Below are positions 53,759 to 62,520 of a stretch of 64,000 bases of DNA, in pieces. The notes under the pieces were generated by a model that had not been told where the DNA came from, did no database searches, and saw nothing but the letters and a program-made list of their open reading frames with translations. Position numbers and translations under genes: made by a program. This DNA is from Chitinophagaceae bacterium (GTDB lineage Bacteria > Bacteroidota > Bacteroidia > Chitinophagales > Chitinophagaceae): assembly GCA_016710165.1 (NCBI GenBank), contig JADJLJ010000001.1, forward strand, positions 1,116,001-1,180,000, given 5' to 3'. Position 1 is the first letter of the stretch; each line of letters begins with the position of its first letter.

Positions 53759-55159
53759 TTAAAATTTAAAGTAGTTATTCGCATTGTGATAACAGATGTC
53801 TTCAATTATTTTTCCCACCTGTGCAATATCATCCGGCAATTCACCACTCTCCATTTCTTCTCCAAACAGGTTGCAAAGTATGCGCCTGAAATATTCGTGG
53901 CGTGGATAACTCATAAAACTCCGGCTGTCGGTAAGCATGCCAACAAATTTACTCAGCAGCCCCATGTTGGATAAGGCATTGATCTGTTTGATCATCCCGT
54001 CCTTCTGGTCGAGGAACCACCAGGCAGAACCAAACTGTATCTTGCCGGCCACCGAACCATCATTAAAGTTACCGATCATGGTAGCCATTAATTCATTATC
54101 GGCCGGGTTCAGGTTATACAGGATCGTCTTGGCCAGCTGGTCGGTCTCATCCAGTTTGTTTAAAAATTTTGACAGCGCCTTTGCCTGGCTGAAATCCCCG
54201 ATGGAATCCCATCCCGTATCAGCGCCCAGTTGTTTCAGCATACGGGCATTGTTGTTTCGCAATGCACCCAAATGATATTGTTGCACCCATCCCTTCTCAT
54301 GGTCCCATTTAGCAAATTCAACCAGCATCGCTGATCTGAATCTGAGGTTCTCAGAATACGTTATTTCTTTACCGCCCCTTAGTTTATCAAAGATGTTCTT
54401 TATTTCTGCATCGGTATAATCCTCTGCATATACCTGTTCCAGCCCGTGATCGGAAACAGAACAGCCATTGGCAGCAAAAAAGTCATGACGTTTCTTTAAA
54501 GCATCCAGGTAATCAGCATAAGAAGAAACAGAAACACCGGATACCTGCTGTACTTTATCTACATATGCATTGAACACTGCAACATCATCCACGTTCATGG
54601 CTTTATCGGGGCGATAGGCCGGCAATATCTTTATCTCAAATGCATCAGCCTTTATCTTTTGATGATGCTCCAATGAATCGGTCGGGTCGTCGGTTGTACA
54701 GAGCACTTTCACATTCATTTTACGCAGCAGGTTACGGACCGAATATCCGGCTGTTTGTAATTTAGCCGATGCTTCATCGTAAATGGCTTTGGCACTGCCG
54801 GCATTCAATATCGTATCTATTCCAAAATAGCGCTGCAGCTCCAGGTGTGTCCAGTGATAAAGGGGGTTGCGCATCGTATAGGGAACGGTAGCCGCCCATT
54901 TTTCAAACTTCTCGTAATCCGTTGCATTACCTGTACAATACTTTTCATTGATCCCGTTGGTACGCATGGCCCGCCACTTATAATGATCCCCGTACAGCCA
55001 TATTTTTGTCAGGTTCTCAAAACTGACGTCATTGGCGATCTGGTCAGGAGGCAAATGATTGTGATAATCAATGATGGGCTGCAGCCTGGCAAAATCATTA
55101 TATAATTGCTGAGCCGTTTTATTCTGAAGCAGGAAATTTTCGTCTAAGAATTTTTTCAT
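53759..55159 (-). CDS. uxaC: Glucuronate/galacturonate isomerase
   Basis: UxaC converts D-galacturonate to tagaturonate, or D-glucuronate to fructuronate. The 466-residue protein is of standard length from ATG 55159 (MKKFLDENFLLQNKTAQQLY) and shows PIIDYHNHLPPDQIANDVSF, LYGDHYKWRAMRTNGI, GTGWDSIGD-like ADTGWDSIGDFSQA, and FVGMLTDSRSFMSYPRHEYF. It is the first intracellular step of this pathway. The in-frame start at 55180 is possible but adds a short basic leader. Confidence 0.96.
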   Translation of the reverse strand: MKKFLDENFLLQNKTAQQLYNDFARLQPIIDYHNHLPPDQIANDVSFENLTKIWLYGDHYKWRAMRTNGINEKYCTGNATDYEKFEKWAATVPYTMRNPLYHWTHLELQRYFGIDTILNAGSAKAIYDEASAKLQTAGYSVRNLLRKMNVKVLCTTDDPTDSLEHHQKIKADAFEIKILPAYRPDKAMNVDDVAVFNAYVDKVQQVSGVSVSSYADYLDALKKRHDFFAANGCSVSDHGLEQVYAEDYTDAEIKNIFDKLRGGKEITYSENLRFRSAMLVEFAKWDHEKGWVQQYHLGALRNNNARMLKQLGADTGWDSIGDFSQAKALSKFLNKLDETDQLAKTILYNLNPADNELMATMIGNFNDGSVAGKIQFGSAWWFLDQKDGMIKQINALSNMGLLSKFVGMLTDSRSFMSYPRHEYFRRILCNLFGEEMESGELPDDIAQVGKIIEDICYHNANNYFKF

Positions 55160-55172
55160 CTTCTGTTTTTTT

Positions 55173-55241
55173 ACCGCCAAGACGCTAAGTTTTGTAAAGC
55201 ACCTGTATTTACTTTGCGTCTCCGTGTCTTAGCGGTTAATC
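55173..55241. repeat. Palindromic intergenic repeat between uxaA and uxaC
   Basis: ACCGCCAAGACGCTAAG on the left and CTTTGCGTC...GTGTCTTAGCGGTTAA on the right form an imperfect inverted repeat. The words resemble the AACCGCAAAG/CTTTGCGGTT palindromes at 24777-24974 and 26185-26586, so it may be a diverged member. Confidence 0.7.
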
Positions 55242-55263
55242 TTTAGTTCTGTTTGGTCAATAA

Positions 55264-56910
55264 TTACAAAGAAACCCCTCTCTTCCATGGAATAAAATCG
55301 TCTTGATTTAATAACACCGCTTTGGGTATCACTTCCCCGCTGGCGGCTTTGATGCAATATTCCAGGATATCTTCTCCCATCTGCTCGATCGTTTTGTCTC
55401 CTTCTATCACGGGCCCGCAATCAATATCGATGATGTCATTCATTCGTTTGGTAAGGTTACTGTTTGTGGAAACCTTGATCGTTGGGCAAACCGGGTTGCC
55501 GGTTGGTGTGCCCAGCCCGGTGGTGAATAAGATCAACGTGGCGCCACTGGCTGCTTTGCCGGTTGTTGCTTCCACATCATTACCCGGTGTACAAACCAGG
55601 TTCAAGCCAGGTTTAGTAGCAGGCTCTGTATAATCCAGCACATCCACTACCGGCGATGTACCCCCTTTTTTTGCTGCACCTGCACTTTTTATCGCATCGG
55701 TTATCAACCCATCTTTAATATTGCCCGGGGAAGGGTTCATGTGAAAACCCGATCCCACTTTCAACGCAGATTCATTATAACTGGTCATCAGGCTGATGAA
55801 TTTCCTGGCAGCTGCTTCCTCTTTTGTACGGTCAATCAAGTTCTGCTCCACGCCACACAGTTCAGGAAATTCTGCCAGCAATATCCTCCCACCCAGGGCA
55901 ACCACCAGGTCGCTGCAATAACCAACGGCCGGGTTTGCCGAGATACCGCTGAACCCATCGCTGCCGCCGCATTTTACCCCGATGCATAATTTGCTGAGTG
56001 GCGCCGGTCTTCTTTCCTGTTTATTTATTTCGATCAGGCCGCTGAAGGTTTTCTGAATGGCTTCGGCGATCAGTTGTTCTTCGCTTTGGGATTGCTGCTG
56101 TTCAAAAATATATAATGGCTTTTCGAAGTTTGGATTTAATTGCTTCAGGTCATTTACAAGATCCTGTACCTGCAGGTTCTGGCATCCCAGGCTCAATACG
56201 GTAACGCCCCCCACATTGGGATGATTGGCATATGCAGCCAGCAGTTTTCCCAGCACAGCAGCATCCTGCCGTATACCGCCACACCCTCCCTGGTGATTTA
56301 AAAATTTGATGCCATCCACATTTTTAAAATACCTCACCCCGGCCCTCTCCAAAGGAGAGGGAGGAGCCAGGTTCACAGATGAAATATCCTGTCCATTATT
56401 ATAAGCCTCCAGTAATTTTTTTGTGTATTGCTTGTATTTATCTGTAACGGCATATCCCAATTCATTCTGCAAGGCTTCCCTTATCACATCCAGGTTGCGG
56501 TTCTCACAGAACACGGTGGGGATGAAGAGCCAGTAATTAGCCGTGCCCACTTCGCCGTTATTCCGGTGATAACCATTAAAGGTCCGGCCGGCAAATTTTG
56601 AAACATCCGGGGCCGTCCACTCATAATTCACTTTCCGGTAAGCAAAAGGTTCTGCTGCATGTTTCAGGTTACTGGTGGAAATGATGCCGCCTTTGGGAAT
56701 ATCCATTTGTGCTTTACCCACCAGTACGCCATACATGATCACAGAATCGCCTTTGGCAAGATCCGTGGTAACAAATTTATGTTTGGCAGGAATGTCGTTC
56801 TGCAGGATGAATTCTTCTGCATTAAAATTCAGGTTCTCCCCCTTCGACAGGTTTGTCAAAGCCACCAGTACATTATCCCCGGGGTGAACCTTTATTAATC
56901 TCTGCTTCAT
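55264..56910 (-). CDS. uxaA: Altronate dehydratase with an in-frame palindromic insert
   Basis: UxaA dehydrates altronate to KDG. The N-terminal SAF-like domain (residues ~1-100) is followed by the large domain with NVDGIKFLNHQGGCGGIRQD, VLSLGCQNLQVQDLVNDL, IGVKCGGSDGFSGISANPAV, FHMNPSPGNIKDGLITDAIK and TTGLGTPTGNPVCPTIKVST. Total length is 548 residues. Residues about 181-192 (APPSPLERAGVR) are encoded by a palindromic repeat (56331-56368) that also occurs at 62477-62520. The insert falls between domains, so activity may be kept. The uxaB stop lies three bases upstream of its start. Confidence 0.95.
   Translation of the reverse strand: MKQRLIKVHPGDNVLVALTNLSKGENLNFNAEEFILQNDIPAKHKFVTTDLAKGDSVIMYGVLVGKAQMDIPKGGIISTSNLKHAAEPFAYRKVNYEWTAPDVSKFAGRTFNGYHRNNGEVGTANYWLFIPTVFCENRNLDVIREALQNELGYAVTDKYKQYTKKLLEAYNNGQDISSVNLAPPSPLERAGVRYFKNVDGIKFLNHQGGCGGIRQDAAVLGKLLAAYANHPNVGGVTVLSLGCQNLQVQDLVNDLKQLNPNFEKPLYIFEQQQSQSEEQLIAEAIQKTFSGLIEINKQERRPAPLSKLCIGVKCGGSDGFSGISANPAVGYCSDLVVALGGRILLAEFPELCGVEQNLIDRTKEEAAARKFISLMTSYNESALKVGSGFHMNPSPGNIKDGLITDAIKSAGAAKKGGTSPVVDVLDYTEPATKPGLNLVCTPGNDVEATTGKAASGATLILFTTGLGTPTGNPVCPTIKVSTNSNLTKRMNDIIDIDCGPVIEGDKTIEQMGEDILEYCIKAASGEVIPKAVLLNQDDFIPWKRGVSL
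56331..56368. repeat. Palindromic repeat inside uxaA
   Basis: CCTCACCCCGGCCCTCTCC and AAAGGAGAGGGAGGAGCC form a hairpin around CTCTCCAAAGGAGAG. It keeps the reading frame. The same sequence with small changes is intergenic at 62477-62520. Confidence 0.9.
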
Positions 56911-56913
56911 CGG

Positions 56914-58431
56914 TTATGCTATATTTTTTTTTGATTGCAGCGTATCCATTACCGCTGCCATACCCAGTTCTTCAATCGCATTTAATTTTTCCTGCACGGC
57001 TTCTGCGAACCCGGGCAGGGAAGACAGGTCCTGTCCCCAGAGAGCAGTATCCCGTAAAACGGAAACAGCCATCGATCTGGGTTTGGCGCTTTGCCATTTT
57101 TTGAAAAAGTAAAATGCCTTATCGTCCTGTATGGGATAGAAATTACCCCGGAGCCTGCCGTAATAATTTCCACCCTCTTCCTTTACCGCTTTCATAAAGT
57201 AAATATAAGCCGCAAATCCCGTTGCCATATTCCAGGGCACCGCATTGAACAATGAATAATAATTCAGCAATACCGGAACAACCCTCATCCGCATCTTGGA
57301 TGAATACTGCATGGTTATGTTCAGCCACGGGTGGTTGATATACGGGTTACGGAACCGGTCGAGGCAATTGACAGAAAATTCATTTGTCTGCCCGGAAGTG
57401 GCCGGATACGGTATGGCCGGAGCAATCTCAGCCTGCATCAATGTGCTGATGAAATGCTGCACCTGCAGGTCATCCATGGCATTTTTGACCGTATCAATAC
57501 CGGAAAGGAATGCCACGCCGCTGCTTAGCGTGTGTGTACCATTCAGCAGGCGTAATTTCAGTTCCCGGAACAGGTTGATGTCTTTGGCGATCACCACGCC
57601 CTTATCCGCCTGGGCAAAGGAAAGAACATCGGCTACTTCCTCGTCGCCTTCAATGGCCCAGAGCCGGTATACTTCACTCATGATAAGCAGTTCATCTGAA
57701 TAGCCGAGCTTATTCTCAATTGCTTTCTTAAGATCTGCTTCCGGTTTCCCGGGAACGATCCGGTCAACGAGTGAATTACAAAACCGGTTCGCCTTCTCCA
57801 GCCAGTCAATAAAACTTCCGTCAAGGCCATTGAGATGTGCAAGTTCTATTACGATCGATTCCAGTTTCTTACCATTGTCAATGATCAGTTCGGTTGGCAC
57901 GATCAACATGCCCGACTGCCTGCTTCCCTGGAAGGCTTTGTAGCGTTCGTATAAAAAAGCCAGCAACTTGCCGGGATAAGAGACCGGCGGGTGCCGGCGA
58001 ATATCATCCTGTACCAGTTGTATGCCTACCTCGGTCGTATTGGAAATGATGATCTTCAATTGCGGGTTATGGGCACATTCCAATACTTTGTTCCATTCTG
58101 ATCTTGCAGAAAGTACCCGGCTGATGGAAGCATTAATGATATCCTCCTCATATTTTTTTCCGTTTTCCACTCCACGCATACATACCGTATACAAGCCATC
58201 CTGTTTTTCAAACGCACTTGCATCCCCGCCATCGGTTGATTTGACCACCACGATCCTGCCATTGAATATCCCCTGCTTGTTAGCCTTGTCGATAAAATAA
58301 TCGGGCAATCCGCGAAGCAACACCCCTGTTCCGAACTGCAGTACCTTCTCCGGCAGGTCAAACAGCGCTGCATCGGGAACCGGAGCATCCGTTGCACTTA
58401 TATTCTTCAGGTTATATTTTGAGAGTAACAT
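56914..58431 (-). CDS. uxaB: Tagaturonate reductase (altronate oxidoreductase)
   Basis: UxaB reduces tagaturonate to altronate with NADH. The 505-residue mannitol-dehydrogenase-family protein has the nucleotide-binding start VLQFGTGVLLRGLPDYFIDK, VVKSTDGGDASAFEKQDGLY, IISNTTEVGI and the catalytic-domain motif KLRLLNGTHTLSSGVAFLSG. The neighbours uxaA and uxaC fix the assignment as UxaB rather than mannonate oxidoreductase UxuB. Confidence 0.94.
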   Translation of the reverse strand: MLLSKYNLKNISATDAPVPDAALFDLPEKVLQFGTGVLLRGLPDYFIDKANKQGIFNGRIVVVKSTDGGDASAFEKQDGLYTVCMRGVENGKKYEEDIINASISRVLSARSEWNKVLECAHNPQLKIIISNTTEVGIQLVQDDIRRHPPVSYPGKLLAFLYERYKAFQGSRQSGMLIVPTELIIDNGKKLESIVIELAHLNGLDGSFIDWLEKANRFCNSLVDRIVPGKPEADLKKAIENKLGYSDELLIMSEVYRLWAIEGDEEVADVLSFAQADKGVVIAKDINLFRELKLRLLNGTHTLSSGVAFLSGIDTVKNAMDDLQVQHFISTLMQAEIAPAIPYPATSGQTNEFSVNCLDRFRNPYINHPWLNITMQYSSKMRMRVVPVLLNYYSLFNAVPWNMATGFAAYIYFMKAVKEEGGNYYGRLRGNFYPIQDDKAFYFFKKWQSAKPRSMAVSVLRDTALWGQDLSSLPGFAEAVQEKLNAIEELGMAAVMDTLQSKKNIA

Positions 58432-58450
58432 AATTAATATCGATCTCCTT

Positions 58451-60484
58451 TTAGTTCTTATTCAGTTTCCGCAGCCAGGCGGGGTATTCCGTTGCCAGCA
58501 ACTTTGCCGCCCATGCTCCATACCAGGCATAACCTGTGCGCCGCTCATTCTCTACCTCGGTAATGGATCTTTTCCGTTCACTGTCACGCCCCGTGAAAAA
58601 AGGTTCATTCGTATTCATGTCGTAAAACCTGGCCCACAACAGGCCGGCGCTATCCGGTTGCAAAACCCTGTCGCGGCCGCTTTTTTCATTGGGTGCTTCT
58701 ACATCCACATACTTATAACCGGTGATCTTCACTTTATTGAACCATTCCACCGCAGCATTTACCGCCTCAACAATGGCCGGTGATGGTTTTTCGATACGCA
58801 TCAGGAAACGGACAATGCCAACGGATTCCATGCCACTAAGCGAAACCAGTTCAAATTTCCTTGCCATTTCCGGTTCCAATGTTTTGGCATTATACTGGGC
58901 ACACCAGGCAGTCAGTTTCCCGTTTTGCTTCCATTGTGTTTTTAAGATACACTGAACGCCTTTTACAATGGCATCAACGCATTTATCAGCATACGCTGCA
59001 TCAACAACGTCCATGTCGTTTACCTTATAAACAATATCGTATAATACATTCAGTACATTCATCATCGCATTATCGTTATACGTGACCTGGCTTCTATAAC
59101 CGCTGAGATCCGGGTAGAACTGCGGCCAGCCACCATTGGCATATTGTGCCTTTAATAAATAATCAACGCCCCGTTGTGCAGCTTCCAGGAACCGTTTATC
59201 GCCTGTATTTTTAAACGCTTTGGCCAGGTACCTGATCTCTTTTGTGGTGGCGCCGTTGTCAATGCTGGCGTCAATGCCTTCACTATATCCTGCCTTCAAC
59301 TCCTTCAGTTCATCCGTTGCCAACGTTCTTTTGTAATTAACCGCGGCCGCTTTGAATTGTTTTGGCCAGCCGCCGTTGCTGCGCTGGTAAAGCAGCATAT
59401 TCTCCGCAACCGAATCCCGGATGATCCTTTCCCCAACAGCTTCATCCGTAATCCGTGGATCCATTTTAATTTCTTCCCCGGTTGGATCCCATTTATGATC
59501 ATATACCCAGGGCACATTAAAATCATTGATGCCAAAACCGGCAGGCAGGTTATTTTTGTGCCAGGCATAATCGCCTCCTTCTTTCTTACAATTATAATAA
59601 TACACTCTCCTGCCCCAAAGAATGGTATTATTGGTTGGCACCAGGTAAATATCGGCGTCTGCCATATTTTTTGCAAAACTGCAGTTGAGCAGGTAAAACT
59701 GTGCATCCCGGTGGTAACGTCCCAGTTTAAAATCATCATCACCCATGAATTTACAATTGACCAGGACAGTTTTTGATCTTTCATACCTGCTTCCGTCGTG
59801 CCAGATGGCAGCGTTCTTATCCCGGCAGATGAATGTGCAATTTTCGGCCAGCGCCCAACCCCGTGGACAATAAAAGTCAACCCCACCCTCCATGATACAG
59901 TCTTTGAAATAGAACATGCCGTTATCGGTGTTCCAGGGACTTACGGTATCGCCGCCATAGGCACGGAAGATGCAGTTCTTAACGATCAGCCTGGTCGTAT
60001 TGAACGAACGTAAAGCCATCTGGTGCCCGTATGGCCTTATGGTCTTTGTTTTCCCGCTGTCGCTGGCACAGGCAATTGACCTTTCTTTCGTATTATCTTT
60101 TCCATAACTGTTGATGAAAGATAAATTCTCCAGGGAAATGTCACTCCCTTTCAGATTGAGGGTGGCTGTTCCATAATCGTCTTTATTATCGCAACGCCAT
60201 TCATCCCTGGCCTGGGCAATGGTTACGATCGTTTTTTCAGGATCCTCCCCTTTCAACGTGATGAAGTCCTTATCAATGAATATTTTTTCCTTGTAGATTC
60301 CGTTCTTTATCAGAATAACACGCTGCTCTTTTGCAGCTGCCGGCAAACTGTTGATGGCTTCCTGTATAGACCTGAAATCCCCTGATCCATCCGGTGCAAC
60401 GGTAATTTGTTTTTGAGCAAATACGGTTGTACCGGCAAAAAGAATTGCGGCGGCTACAAATAATATTTTTCCGTTGATCTTCAT
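58451..60484 (-). CDS. Pectinesterase (CE8) - pectate lyase (PL10) fusion
   Basis: From ATG 60484 the protein (677 residues) has a signal peptide ending GTTVFAQ. The first ~330 residues are a CE8 esterase that removes methyl groups from pectin: TVAPDGSGDFRSIQEAINSL, IKNGIYKEKIFIDKDFITLK, and YFKDCIMEGGVDFYCPRGWA with the catalytic aspartate in VDFY. The remaining part is a PL10 pectate lyase: MLLYQRSNGGWPKQFKA, ASIDNGATTKEIRYLAKAF, AQYANGGWPQFYPDLSGYRS and QVTYNDNAMMNVLNVLYDI. The fusion would demethylate and then cleave the same chain. Its start overlaps the GH105 stop by one base. Confidence 0.95.
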   Translation of the reverse strand: MKINGKILFVAAAILFAGTTVFAQKQITVAPDGSGDFRSIQEAINSLPAAAKEQRVILIKNGIYKEKIFIDKDFITLKGEDPEKTIVTIAQARDEWRCDNKDDYGTATLNLKGSDISLENLSFINSYGKDNTKERSIACASDSGKTKTIRPYGHQMALRSFNTTRLIVKNCIFRAYGGDTVSPWNTDNGMFYFKDCIMEGGVDFYCPRGWALAENCTFICRDKNAAIWHDGSRYERSKTVLVNCKFMGDDDFKLGRYHRDAQFYLLNCSFAKNMADADIYLVPTNNTILWGRRVYYYNCKKEGGDYAWHKNNLPAGFGINDFNVPWVYDHKWDPTGEEIKMDPRITDEAVGERIIRDSVAENMLLYQRSNGGWPKQFKAAAVNYKRTLATDELKELKAGYSEGIDASIDNGATTKEIRYLAKAFKNTGDKRFLEAAQRGVDYLLKAQYANGGWPQFYPDLSGYRSQVTYNDNAMMNVLNVLYDIVYKVNDMDVVDAAYADKCVDAIVKGVQCILKTQWKQNGKLTAWCAQYNAKTLEPEMARKFELVSLSGMESVGIVRFLMRIEKPSPAIVEAVNAAVEWFNKVKITGYKYVDVEAPNEKSGRDRVLQPDSAGLLWARFYDMNTNEPFFTGRDSERKRSITEVENERRTGYAWYGAWAAKLLATEYPAWLRKLNKN

Positions 60485-62391
60485 TATTTTTTTGCCTGGG
60501 TTAATAACCATTTCACCAGTTCATTGGCTGCCGGAAAATTCTGGTATTCAGCAGGTATCTTCCTTCCATCCAGGTATTCGTTGTACAGCCATGGATCACC
60601 CACCGCAAACACGGTTCCCTTACCGAACCGGGCCGTAGCCATGATCACATCTCCCTCCTGGCTTATTAATGCCTGTGCCGGTCTTTTAACCGCCAGGGTG
60701 CTTAATTCTTTCAGGTACATTTTTTTTGTCTTGCTGAAAACAGGATTTGCTGTTCTGTTATAAACGGCCCCCGTTTCAAACTCGCTGCCCTGAACCATAT
60801 TACGGCTCTTATTGGTAAAGCGGATGCCGAATTTTTCCGGCAGCATATTAAAATGTTCCAGGTCGCAGTTGGAAGTATCATTGGCCATGATCAGTAAAAC
60901 GCCCCCTTGTTTTACCCAATTGGCTATTTCCGTAGCCGATCTTTCATTCATATAGTTCGGGGTCTTCGTATCCTTTATTCCATCGGGGTCAACCAGGATG
61001 TAAACAGAAGCTCCTTTTAAATCAGCAACGGTTGGTGCAACATCCAATTCGCCTAATGTTGCTCCATAGGTTTGCCAGATATTTCCAAACAGGCTGAAGC
61101 CTCCATTCTCCGTATCATCCCAGGTATAATGTCTTCGGACATTTACACCATACCCGTTCTTCCTCCATTCATTGTTGAAATAATTATCCATCACCACTTT
61201 TTTCCCCATGCCGGGTTTTGGCATTGCAGCCATTTCCATCTCCACACTGCATAAAATAAAAGCGCCCATTCCTTTTGGATCATTCACTACAACCGGTTCA
61301 CGCATGTAATATTCAAAACTGCCGTCACGATACGGTTTGCCACCCAGGCCGGAAACACTCACAGTCCCTTTTAAATTGGTTTGCCCATTGGCGTCCACTT
61401 CAATGAATTCTTTCAGGATGCCGGCATATCCTCTTTTCGCATTCTTAGAATAGGATGCCGGGATATATCCTTTGCGCACTGCTTTAGCAATGGTATACAC
61501 CAGCATACAGGAGGCAGATGCTTCTTTATAATTCTTTTCCCGGTTGGGCAGATCAAGGATGTCGTACCATAAACCCGATCCTGCATCCTGTACGTTGGCT
61601 ACGGCGGTCACAAAACGGTTCAGTATTTTAATGATCGAATCCCTGCCCGGGTGATTGGCCGGAAAATGATCCAGCACATCCACCATGGCCATGCCATACC
61701 AGCCCATGGCCCTGCCCCAGAAATGCGGAGAGCAGCCTGTTTCCTTATTGGCCCATTGCTGTTCTTTGCTTTCATCCCATCCATGATACAGCAAACCTGT
61801 CTTTGCATCACGGGTATGCCGCTCAATATTGATGAACTGCCGGGCAATATCATCAAACACCGTATCCTGCTTTGCCCATTTGGCGTACTCAGCATAAAAA
61901 GGCTGGCCCATGTACAACCCATCCAGCCATACCTGCCAGGGGTATATTTTCTTATGCCAGAACCCGCCTTCCTTTGTCCGCGGATGATCATTGAACTGGC
62001 TGCGGATATGATCGATCGCTTTTTTATATTTCTCCTTACCGGTGATATTGTATAACATCATCACCAGTTTGCCATTGTTGGTATGATCGATATTGAACTC
62101 ATCCCGCCTATAATCTTTTATAGTTCCGTCCTCCCGTACATAATAATCCATGCTGTGCTGGATGTACCTGAAGTATGCCGCATCCCCATACAATTTCCAG
62201 ATACCCCCGATCCCTTTCAGGATCACACCCTGGTCGTAGCTCCACCGGGCAGGATTGCCCGGTTTCACGGCAAACGAATCGGGCCAGGTACGCATGGCGG
62301 TCTGTGCCATTTGCTGTGAGTATGGTATTTGCTGCGCATTGGTTGCTGCAGCAACGATCAGTAACACACTTATGAAATACAGTTTTTTCAT
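60484..62391 (-). CDS. GH105-type unsaturated galacturonyl hydrolase with extra C-terminal domain
   Basis: The protein (635 residues from ATG 62391, signal peptide MKKLYFISVLLIVAAATNAQ) has a GH88/GH105 (alpha/alpha)6 barrel: YDQGVILKGIGGIWKLYGDA, YPWQVWLDGLYMGQPFYAEY with the catalytic aspartate in DGLYMG, and FWGRAMGWYGMAMVDVLDHF. It releases unsaturated uronic acid from oligomers made by pectate lyase. The last ~230 residues form a second domain (VYILVDPDGIKDTKTPNYMN, GGVLLIMANDTSNCD) resembling DUF4350. In-frame starts up to 62466 exist. Confidence 0.93.
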   Translation of the reverse strand: MKKLYFISVLLIVAAATNAQQIPYSQQMAQTAMRTWPDSFAVKPGNPARWSYDQGVILKGIGGIWKLYGDAAYFRYIQHSMDYYVREDGTIKDYRRDEFNIDHTNNGKLVMMLYNITGKEKYKKAIDHIRSQFNDHPRTKEGGFWHKKIYPWQVWLDGLYMGQPFYAEYAKWAKQDTVFDDIARQFINIERHTRDAKTGLLYHGWDESKEQQWANKETGCSPHFWGRAMGWYGMAMVDVLDHFPANHPGRDSIIKILNRFVTAVANVQDAGSGLWYDILDLPNREKNYKEASASCMLVYTIAKAVRKGYIPASYSKNAKRGYAGILKEFIEVDANGQTNLKGTVSVSGLGGKPYRDGSFEYYMREPVVVNDPKGMGAFILCSVEMEMAAMPKPGMGKKVVMDNYFNNEWRKNGYGVNVRRHYTWDDTENGGFSLFGNIWQTYGATLGELDVAPTVADLKGASVYILVDPDGIKDTKTPNYMNERSATEIANWVKQGGVLLIMANDTSNCDLEHFNMLPEKFGIRFTNKSRNMVQGSEFETGAVYNRTANPVFSKTKKMYLKELSTLAVKRPAQALISQEGDVIMATARFGKGTVFAVGDPWLYNEYLDGRKIPAEYQNFPAANELVKWLLTQAKK

Positions 62392-62476
62392 TTTCTTTTT
62401 TACCGGCATTTTATCTTTACTCAGTTTCACAGGCGTCGCACTCTTGTACATTTGTTCTTTATTCATCTTTTTTACT

Positions 62477-62520
62477 TCACCCTCCTTCTCCCTCTCCTTT
62501 GGAGAGGGGCTGGGGTGAGG
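62477..62520. repeat. Palindromic repeat, intergenic copy
   Basis: CCCTCTCC-TTT-GGAGAGGGG forms an 8-base stem with a three-base loop, continuing to GGGGTGAGG. It fills the space between the polygalacturonase stop and the GH105 start region and matches the insert inside uxaA. Confidence 0.9.
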
